From an uncultured Clostridia bacterium (lineage in GTDB: Bacteria > Bacillota > Clostridia > Christensenellales > Aristaeellaceae): 8,055 nucleotides of DNA. Of the stretch, positions 1 through 4,953 are shown piece after piece. Location of the stretch: NCBI GenBank assembly GCA_904420265.1, contig CAJFUU010000205.1:1-8055 (forward strand), read 5' to 3'. The notes beneath the pieces were generated by a model. It saw nothing but the letters and a program-made list of their open reading frames with translations. It was not told where the DNA came from and searched no databases. Position 1 is the first letter of the stretch; each line of letters starts with the position of its first letter. A program made the position numbers and the translations under genes.

Positions 1-751
1 CGCCCATGCCGGCCACGTCGCCCACGTTGTCGCCCACGTTGTCGGCGATAACGGCGGGGTTGCGCGGGTCATCCTCGGGGATGCCCAATTCGACCTTACC
101 AGTCAGGTCGGCGGCGATATCGGCAGTCTTGGTGAAGATACCGCCGCCCGCCTTGGCAAACAGCGCCAGCGAGCTCGCGCCGAAGGAGAACGCCATGACG
201 ATTTCCGGATCCTGCGTGACCAGATAGACAATCGCCGCGCCCGCCAGAGACGTGCCCACAACCGCCATGCCCATCACAGCGCCGCCGCGGAAGCCGGCCA
301 TGAAGGACTTCTGAATGGATTCCTGCGCGGCCGTAGCGCTACGCACGTTGGACAGCGTGGCAATGGAGATGCCCACGTAGCCCGCCAGGCCGGAAAGCGC
401 CGTGCCGAACAGATAGACAATGGCCATGGTAATGTTCTGGCCCGCGTTGCCATGCCAGATTGGCTCCGGGAAGAACAGCACGATCAGCACCACGACAACG
501 GCGGAGAAAATGCCGAGAATGCGGTACTCGCGCTTGAGGAACGTAAACGCGCCATCGCGGATGAGTTTACCAACCTCTTCCATGCGCGCGTTTGCGACGG
601 GCAATTTCTTTACCCACTTATAGAAGTACGCGGCCACAACAAATGAGGCAATCGAGATAACCAGCGCTATGCAGGCCCATACGATTTCCGTAGTTCCCAG
701 CGAGGCCACGGCTTCCGTGGCTTCCGCTACCATTTCAGTAGTAGGTTCCAT
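1..751 (-). CDS. hppA: Membrane-bound ion-translocating pyrophosphatase, N-terminal 250 residues (partial)
   Basis: Couples hydrolysis of cytoplasmic pyrophosphate to pumping of H+ or Na+ across the membrane. The reading frame begins at the ATG at 751-749, preceded by AAGGGGG seven nt upstream, and runs off the window at position 1. Hydrophobic segments lie near residues 23-44, 78-95, 108-132 and 155-178. The family signature is clear: GGGIFTKTAD (202-211), then DIAADLTGKVE (211-221, usual form DVGADLVGKVE), then the Asp-rich motif GIPEDDPRNPAVIADNVGDN with following VGD (224-245). In this family those Asp residues bind Mg-pyrophosphate. The product is usually 650-800 residues, so about two thirds is missing. 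The residues that would tell K+ dependence or H+ versus Na+ pumping lie beyond the edge. It has its own promoter and is probably transcribed apart from the PHP gene upstream. Family identity is near certain. Confidence 0.97.
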   Translation of the reverse strand, partial: MEPTTEMVAEATEAVASLGTTEIVWACIALVISIASFVVAAYFYKWVKKLPVANARMEEVGKLIRDGAFTFLKREYRILGIFSAVVVVLIVLFFPEPIWHGNAGQNITMAIVYLFGTALSGLAGYVGISIATLSNVRSATAAQESIQKSFMAGFRGGAVMGMAVVGTSLAGAAIVYLVTQDPEIVMAFSFGASSLALFAKAGGGIFTKTADIAADLTGKVELGIPEDDPRNPAVIADNVGDNVGDVAGMG

Positions 752-774
752 TGCGCATCCCCCTTGTTAGATAG

Positions 775-831
775 AATTGGAAGCGGTTTTTACGCCCGCG
801 GGGCCGCCTGCAAGCGCAACTGCCACCAATT
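775..831 (-). repeat. Inverted repeat framing the hppA mRNA leader
   Basis: AATTGG (775-780) and CCAATT (826-831) are exact complements and enclose a GC-rich core (about 796-810) that can itself fold. In the predicted hppA transcript the outer helix would use the first nucleotides of the leader and end about 10 nt before the Shine-Dalgarno site (759-766). It may be a structured leader or a stabilising 5' stem. The arms are only 6 bp, so chance pairing is possible. I recognise no known riboswitch. Confidence 0.25.
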
Positions 832-834
832 ACT

Positions 835-863
835 ATTATATAATAAAAACGCCCAGGTGTCAC
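835..863 (-). promoter_or_regulatory. hppA promoter (sigma-A/70 type)
   Basis: On the minus strand a -35 box GTGACA (863-858) is separated by exactly 17 nt from a perfect -10 box TATAAT (840-835). Transcription would start near 828, giving a leader of about 77 nt before the hppA ATG. The site lies in an AT-rich island in an otherwise GC-rich region, as expected for a strong vegetative promoter. Confidence 0.8.
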
Positions 864-1331
864 CCGTATAAAATCAAAAAAATATCGCAACAATTTTAGT
901 CACATTGTGCAATTCATTCCATTTTTTAGCGCGAATTTGACGATTTGCACAGCTTGAAAGGGCAAAATTCGCAGTTTTGTGGGGCAAAAATGGTTCGCCG
1001 GGAAACGGCGCCGCACGATAAATGCATTCGCAATATAAATGTAATTTTCAGCCGGCGATTCTTATAGAGGATTGTCCTTGACAAAGTGCGCCGCCCACTT
1101 CCCTGTGCTCCCGATTCGTCCGGCGCGGGAAAAGCGGTGCGCGCAAATTGCCGGAACCGCTTGGCAGTCTGTGCGGGCGGAGCGCTGGAGCAGTTGTTTC
1201 ATCAGGGCATGGCCAAGAGACAGCCTGCGCGGGCGGAGGTCCTCCCGTCAGGCGCCGCGCCGCAGAGCCTTGAATGGGAACCGCCGGCGGCAAAACCGCA
1301 AGGCGGCCCGCGCATCCGCCAGGCGACCCCT
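864..1331. other. Long intergenic stretch with no supported gene
   Basis: This lies between the hppA promoter and the 3' end of the PHP gene. Positions 864-1070 are AT-rich and contain the inverted repeat at 906-951, two direct copies of GGGCAAAA 22 nt apart (960-967, 982-989), and a small hairpin CGCCG/CGGCG with a GGAAA loop (996-1010). Read on the minus strand that hairpin is followed after five nt by TTTTT, which makes a weak terminator candidate for the PHP transcript. Positions 1085-1331 turn GC-rich. Frames are open on both strands there, but the translations are Arg/Pro/Gly-rich, lack ribosome binding sites and resemble no family I know. I see no tRNA, no transposase remnant and no convincing terminator. 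Confidence 0.6.
906..951. repeat. Inverted repeat upstream of the hppA promoter
   Basis: TGTGCAA (906-912) and TTGCACA (945-951) are exact complements 32 nt apart. The left arm overlaps a short dyad, CACA-T-TGTG (901-909). They lie about 40-90 nt upstream of the hppA -35 box, a plausible place for a regulator site. No regulator family is recognised, and 7-nt arms could arise by chance. Confidence 0.25.
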
Positions 1332-2195
1332 TCAGCAAACGCGCGTTGGGATGCCCCCGACCTCCAGAGGCCGCTTGACAAACATCTCTTCGCCCGCCCC
1401 GCCCAGTTCGTACACGCCGTCGAAGCCGTCCTCGCAAAGCCAGGAAAGCGCCGCGTCAAAGCCGTAGTCCATGAGCGCAGCGTCGTGGCAGTCCGAACCG
1501 AGAATCACGCCGCCGCCCATCTCCCGCCACGCGCGCAGCAGATCCCGGGAGGGGTATGGCTCGTCCACATAGCCGCGCGCCATGCCACCGGTATTGATCT
1601 CCAGCAGCGCCCCGCTTTGCCGCACCTTTTCCAGCGCCGCCAGTTGCGCCCTGCGCACGCGCGGGCTGTGGCGGTTATACAGCGCGTCTGCGGCGTTGAA
1701 ATACTTGACCAGGTCGAAATGGCCGACGATGTCGGGCCGCCTTTGCAGCGCCCGCGCGCCCAGGCGTTCAAAGTAGTCGGCGGCCATGGCCTCGCCGTCT
1801 CCCGCGTAGGCCGCGTCGCGCAGGGCGAACACCGCCTCGCGCCGGGGGCGGCAGTCCACCAGCGCCCGGCCGCCGCCGCCCAGCACATAGTGGGCGCTCA
1901 GAATCACGTAGTCGTAGGCCGCAGGGTCGGCAATGCCGAACTCGCTGTCCCATTCCAGACCCAGATACACGCGGATGCGCGGCGCGTACTCCGCCGCCAG
2001 GGCGCGCACCTCGGCCCGGTAGGCAGCCTCGCGCGGGGCGGGAATGCCGGTAAAGGCGTCCAGTTCCTGCACGGAATGGTCGGAAAAGCCCAGGGCGGTA
2101 AAGCCAAGCGCCAGGGCGCGCTCAATCTGTTCCCGGGCCGTGGAACGTCCGTCGGAAAACACCGTATGCGTATGCGGATTGGAACGTATGCGCAT
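1332..2195 (-). CDS. PHP-domain phosphoesterase, histidinol-phosphatase family
   Basis: Probable metal-dependent phosphatase of the PHP superfamily, 287 residues, close to the usual 260-290 of the HisJ/HisK-type enzymes that dephosphorylate histidinol phosphate. The metal-ligand motifs appear in order: HTHTVFSDG (8-16), SDH (38-40), GLEWD (79-83), SAHY (100-103), GHFD (158-161), EINTGG (199-204) and GSDCH (233-237). All ligand positions look intact, so the enzyme is probably active. The ATG at 2195 is chosen because AAGGGGG lies seven nt upstream; an in-frame ATG at 2222 lies upstream of that site and lacks one. No histidine-biosynthesis gene is adjacent, so the substrate could be another phosphoester. 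The gene is divergent from secDF. Fold is sure; substrate is inferred from family resemblance only. Confidence 0.9.
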   Translation of the reverse strand: MRIRSNPHTHTVFSDGRSTAREQIERALALGFTALGFSDHSVQELDAFTGIPAPREAAYRAEVRALAAEYAPRIRVYLGLEWDSEFGIADPAAYDYVILSAHYVLGGGGRALVDCRPRREAVFALRDAAYAGDGEAMAADYFERLGARALQRRPDIVGHFDLVKYFNAADALYNRHSPRVRRAQLAALEKVRQSGALLEINTGGMARGYVDEPYPSRDLLRAWREMGGGVILGSDCHDAALMDYGFDAALSWLCEDGFDGVYELGGAGEEMFVKRPLEVGGIPTRVC

Positions 2196-2202
2196 GTCAA
2201 TT

Positions 2203-2209
2203 CCCCCTT
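2203..2209 (-). promoter_or_regulatory. Shine-Dalgarno site deciding the PHP gene start
   Basis: AAGGGGG on the minus strand, seven nt before the ATG at 2195. The same sequence and spacing precede hppA. It rules against the longer in-frame start at 2222. Confidence 0.85.
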
Positions 2210-2212
2210 GTC

Positions 2213-2241
2213 TGTATAGCATAGCACGGAAATTCGTTCAA
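2213..2241 (-). promoter_or_regulatory. Candidate promoter of the PHP gene
   Basis: On the minus strand TTGAAC (2241-2236) and TATACA (2218-2213) are 17 nt apart. Used as such, the start point would fall near 2206, inside the Shine-Dalgarno site. An alternative extended -10, TG-C-TATGCT (hexamer 2223-2218), would start near 2211 and keep the ribosome site, but its -35 is poor. A promoter here is likely; which hexamer is used is unresolved. Confidence 0.45.
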
Positions 2242-2265
2242 ATCGGGGCACTTTTGGTTAATCTA

Positions 2266-2294
2266 TTGACGATGCCGCGCCCGACGTTTATAAT
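2266..2294 (+). promoter_or_regulatory. secDF promoter (sigma-A/70 type)
   Basis: TTGACG (2266-2271) and a perfect TATAAT (2289-2294) are separated by 17 nt. The start point would be near 2301, leaving a leader of about 30 nt. The -35 box lies 24 nt from the candidate -35 of the divergent PHP gene, so the two promoters are back to back. Confidence 0.85.
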
Positions 2295-2316
2295 AATTAA
2301 ATATTAAAGATGTTTT

Positions 2317-2322
2317 GGGAGG
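2317..2322 (+). promoter_or_regulatory. Shine-Dalgarno site deciding the secDF start
   Basis: GGGAGG eight nt before the ATG at 2331. An in-frame ATG at 2310 lies upstream of this site and has only an AT-rich stretch before it, so 2331 is the better start. Confidence 0.85.
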
Positions 2323-2330
2323 CTGGGCGT

Positions 2331-4874
2331 ATGCAGGCCAAAACCAAGAGTGCAATCAAGCTGGGCGTGGTACTGGCGCTGGTCGTTTTGATCGCCGTGT
2401 GCGGACTGACCGGCAGCCTGCGGATAGGCAAGTACCGCTTCTATCCCTTTTCCGACTTTCTCAGCCCCGGCCTGGATTTGGGCGGCGGCGTGAGCGCGAA
2501 CCTTTCGGCGCAGGACGCTTCGGCAGAAAACCTGGACGCCCTGCTGGATCAAACGGTGGCGGCGCTGCGCGCGCGCCTTTCCGGCCTGGAACTGGACGAA
2601 GCCGGCGCGGTGCGCCAGGGCGACGGCGTGCGCGTAGACCTTCCCGTCTCCAACGACGCGCAGGAATTGCTGGACGCCATCTGCGCCCCCGGCCATGTTG
2701 AGTTTGCGGATGCGAACGGCAACGTGCTGTTGGAGGGCGACGCAATCGCCTCGGCGCGGGCCGTTACCGTCACCAACAGCCTGGGCGAAACCTATCCGGC
2801 GGTGGAGTTCCATCTCAGCGACGAGGCCATAGAGCGCTATGCCGAAGATGCCGAGGCGCTGACGGGCCAGACCCTGTCGGTCTACGTGGACGATGCGCTC
2901 GTCTCCTCCACCGCCGTAGACGAGGCCATCACCGGCGGCGCGGGCTATATTCCCTTCTATAACTATTCCACCTACAGTCAGGCCGTGGAGGCTTCGCGGC
3001 TGTATGCGGCGATTTTCGCCTCGGGCGAATTGCCGCTGGCGCTCACGGACGCAGGCTCGGGCGAGGTTTCGCCGCAGGCGGGCAATGGCGCCGCGCGCCT
3101 TGCCGCCATTGCCCTGTGCGCCGCGCTGGCCGTCACGGCGGTCGCATTGATCGTCCGCTACCGCCTGGCAGGTCTGGCGGGCGCGCTGGCGCTGGCCATT
3201 TGGGCGCTGGTGGTCACTTTCCTTCTGTGTGAACTTCCCGACGTCACCCTCACGCTTTCCAGCCTGGCGGGCCTTTTGCCGGGACTGGGCTGCGTAGCGG
3301 GCGGCAGCGCGTTGCTCATCCGGCGTTGCCTGCGCTTTGGCGGCGAAGGACGCGCCCCGCGCGCTGCCCTGCGCGCCGCTTTCCGCTCGTCCATGCCGGC
3401 GCTGCTGGACGCCGGAGCCGCCGCGCTCGTCGCCGCCGCGCTTCTGTACTGGCTCGGGTCCGGCCCGGTGCGCGCCTTCGCCGTGTCGCTGCTGATCTCC
3501 TGTCTGAGCGCGTTGGCCGTGCTGGCGCTGTTGTTCCGTTTCCTGCTGGGCAATGTGCTCAATCTCACCGCAACTCCCTTTGCCTTTGTGCCAACGCAGA
3601 AAAAGCCCGTGCGCTTCTCTGCGCGCGCCTGCGTTGCCGCCGCGGCGGTAGTGGTGGTTGCGGGGCTGGCGCTGCAGCTTTGCGGCGCGGGTCTGACGGC
3701 GGGCTATGACTTTGGCGGCGGCGCTGCCCTGCGGTTCGCCGTGGGCGAAAGCTATGAACTCTCCGATGTGGAAGCCGCTCTGGCAGACGCGGGCATTAGC
3801 GATTATCAGCTCGTCCGCCTCGAAGCCACGCCGGCTGAAACCGCTGGCGAAGAATCCGCTGCCGAACCGGCCCAAACCGATGCGGCCGACGCTTCTGAAG
3901 CCACAGAACCCACCGCCAGCAGCGCTCCCGAAGCCGAGACGACCGATACCGGCGCAGCCGCTCCCTCTTCCGACGCCTCCGGCAGCGCCGATGCGGCCGA
4001 CGCTTCGGAAACCGCAGAGCCTGCCGCCAGCAGCGCTCCCGAAGCCGAGACGACGGACGCGACCGATGCCGGCGCAACCGAGCCCTCTTCGGACGCCTCC
4101 GGCAGCGCCGATGCGGCCGACGCTGACGATGCTACTGATACTGCCAACGCTGCTGCGGATGCGGAAAACAGCGACGGCGCAACCGAATCGGCCGCTGAGG
4201 CCGACGGTTTGACTGATGTGGAAATTCGCGTTCCCGCCGCGGGCGTTGCAACGCTGGAGGCGGCGCAGTCCTCGCTGGAAGCGGCGTTGGCCGCGCACTA
4301 TCCGAACGCGCGCCTGGTCTCCTTCCAGACTTTCTCCTCCTCGGTGGATGGCGGCGCGATCACCCTGGCGTTGTGGGCGCTGCTGGCGGCCTGCGCTTGC
4401 GCGGCCATTTATGCCGGCGTGCGGTTCGGCGTTTGCGGCGGCGTGACGATGCTGGTTTCCGGTTTGCTGGGCGCGCTCATTGCCGCTGCCCTGACCTGCC
4501 TGCTGGGCTGGGCCTTCCGCGCCGAAGCGTCCTTGCTGGCCGCGGCAGCCTTCGCCGCCGTGTGTTCGCTGGGCGGCGCGGCGCTGGCGCTCAACCGCCT
4601 GCGCGAAACGCTGCGCGCCCCGGGCGCGTCGCGTCTCTCCCGCGCGGACATTGCGGAGACGAGCGCGGCGGATATCCAGGGCCGAACGCTGGCGGCTTGC
4701 CTGCCAATGTTGCTGGGCGGCGCGCTGTTGCTGGCGCTGGGGCCGTTTGGCATACGCGCGCAGGGCTTTGCGCTGTTGGCCGGATCCCTGGCGGGCATTT
4801 TCACCGCCACGCAGGTCACTGGCCGCCTGTGGGCCTGCCTGAGCGCGCGCTTCCAGAAGAAGTCCGGCAAATAA
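2331..4874 (+). CDS. secDF: Divergent SecD-SecF fusion, Sec export accessory membrane protein
   Basis: SecDF assists the SecYEG channel by pulling exported proteins outward using proton motive force. This 847-residue protein has both halves fused, with about 12 membrane segments: near 7-26, 256-275, 280-300, 309-332, 355-376, 381-406, 432-455, 676-696, 702-725, 733-754, 785-805 and 809-833. SecD marks are GLDLGGG (47-53), AITGGAG (199-205) and GSGPVRAFAV (376-385). SecF marks are GYDFGGG (458-464), a C-terminal NRLRE (755-759) and GRT (784-786). Bacillus subtilis SecDF is about 737 residues; the excess here is an acidic insert at about 499-626. The expected proton-relay Asp residues appear to be absent: G324 in the SecD AVDAN motif, and G749 and A715 in the SecF ND and HD motifs. 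The gene is followed by its own terminator and then recJ, as in Firmicutes. Family is secure; normal proton-driven activity is doubtful. Confidence 0.85.
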   Translation: MQAKTKSAIKLGVVLALVVLIAVCGLTGSLRIGKYRFYPFSDFLSPGLDLGGGVSANLSAQDASAENLDALLDQTVAALRARLSGLELDEAGAVRQGDGVRVDLPVSNDAQELLDAICAPGHVEFADANGNVLLEGDAIASARAVTVTNSLGETYPAVEFHLSDEAIERYAEDAEALTGQTLSVYVDDALVSSTAVDEAITGGAGYIPFYNYSTYSQAVEASRLYAAIFASGELPLALTDAGSGEVSPQAGNGAARLAAIALCAALAVTAVALIVRYRLAGLAGALALAIWALVVTFLLCELPDVTLTLSSLAGLLPGLGCVAGGSALLIRRCLRFGGEGRAPRAALRAAFRSSMPALLDAGAAALVAAALLYWLGSGPVRAFAVSLLISCLSALAVLALLFRFLLGNVLNLTATPFAFVPTQKKPVRFSARACVAAAAVVVVAGLALQLCGAGLTAGYDFGGGAALRFAVGESYELSDVEAALADAGISDYQLVRLEATPAETAGEESAAEPAQTDAADASEATEPTASSAPEAETTDTGAAAPSSDASGSADAADASETAEPAASSAPEAETTDATDAGATEPSSDASGSADAADADDATDTANAAADAENSDGATESAAEADGLTDVEIRVPAAGVATLEAAQSSLEAALAAHYPNARLVSFQTFSSSVDGGAITLALWALLAACACAAIYAGVRFGVCGGVTMLVSGLLGALIAAALTCLLGWAFRAEASLLAAAAFAAVCSLGGAALALNRLRETLRAPGASRLSRADIAETSAADIQGRTLAACLPMLLGGALLLALGPFGIRAQGFALLAGSLAGIFTATQVTGRLWACLSARFQKKSGK
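3825..4205 (+). other. Acidic low-complexity insert in the SecF exported domain
   Basis: Encodes residues about 499-626 of SecDF. The segment is Ala, Asp, Glu, Ser, Thr and Pro with no Lys, Arg or aromatic residue, so it should be disordered and strongly negative. It lies between QLVRLE (493-498) and DVEIRVP (629-635), which look like neighbouring strands of the SecF exported domain. It would sit on the outer face of the membrane. Confidence 0.85.
3879..4124 (+). repeat. In-frame tandem repeat in secDF, two full units and a partial third
   Basis: Unit 1 spans 3879-3989 (111 nt, 37 codons), unit 2 spans 3990-4109 (120 nt, 40 codons), and a third begins identically at 4110 (GATGCGGCCGACGCT) before diverging. 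Each unit begins DAADA and ends SSDASGSA. A block of 31 nt is identical between units (3913-3943 and 4024-4054). Unit 2 carries three extra codons around 4055. The high identity at DNA level, including wobble positions, points to recent duplication or slippage. Confidence 0.9.
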
Positions 4875-4886
4875 ACGCATTTTGTG

Positions 4887-4922
4887 GGAATTCGGAATCG
4901 CTTCGGTTCCGAATTCCTTTTT
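4887..4922 (+). terminator. Intrinsic terminator after secDF
   Basis: GGAATTCGGAA (4887-4897) pairs perfectly with TTCCGAATTCC (4907-4917), an 11-bp stem with a 9-nt loop, followed by TTTTT (4918-4922). It begins 12 nt after the secDF stop. There is no T-run on the other strand, so it acts on plus-strand transcripts. It ends only 31 nt before recJ. Confidence 0.92.
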
Positions 4923-4943
4923 CGGCATTTTACCACGGAAAAC

Positions 4944-4948
4944 GGGGG
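4944..4948 (+). promoter_or_regulatory. Shine-Dalgarno site deciding the recJ start
   Basis: GGGGG five nt before the ATG at 4954. The frame stays open upstream to a TTG at 4882, but that would translate through the terminator hairpin and has no ribosome site. Confidence 0.8.
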
Positions 4949-4953
4949 AACAT

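Noticed and set aside
985..1010. Hairpin plus TTTTT on the minus strand as a terminator for the PHP transcript
   Set aside because: The stem is only 5 bp and the T-run begins five nt after it, so it is too weak to call. It is mentioned in the gap entry only.
1086..2219. A 377-codon plus-strand frame opposite the PHP gene
   Set aside because: It is a shadow of the PHP gene, whose minus-strand product carries all family motifs. The plus-strand protein resembles nothing and lacks a ribosome site.
2196..2222. An ATG at 2222 that would add nine residues to the PHP protein
   Set aside because: The Shine-Dalgarno site lies between it and the ATG at 2195, and HTHT motifs in this family sit close to the N-terminus.
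3879..4124. The repeat tract considered as a CRISPR or mobile-element remnant
   Set aside because: The repeats are in frame, contiguous without spacers, vary by whole codons and encode a continuous acidic tract, as expected from tandem duplication inside a gene.
2304..4928. An 874-codon open frame antisense to the whole of secDF
   Set aside because: Its translation is Arg/Gln/Gly-rich, has no recognisable domain or ribosome site, and mirrors the secDF acidic repeats. GC-rich codon use on the sense strand removes stops from the antisense frame.
4882..4953. A TTG start that would extend RecJ by 24 residues
   Set aside because: The extension would be encoded by the terminator hairpin and lacks a ribosome site. 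The ATG at 4954 has GGGGG at proper spacing and gives a normal RecJ N-terminus.
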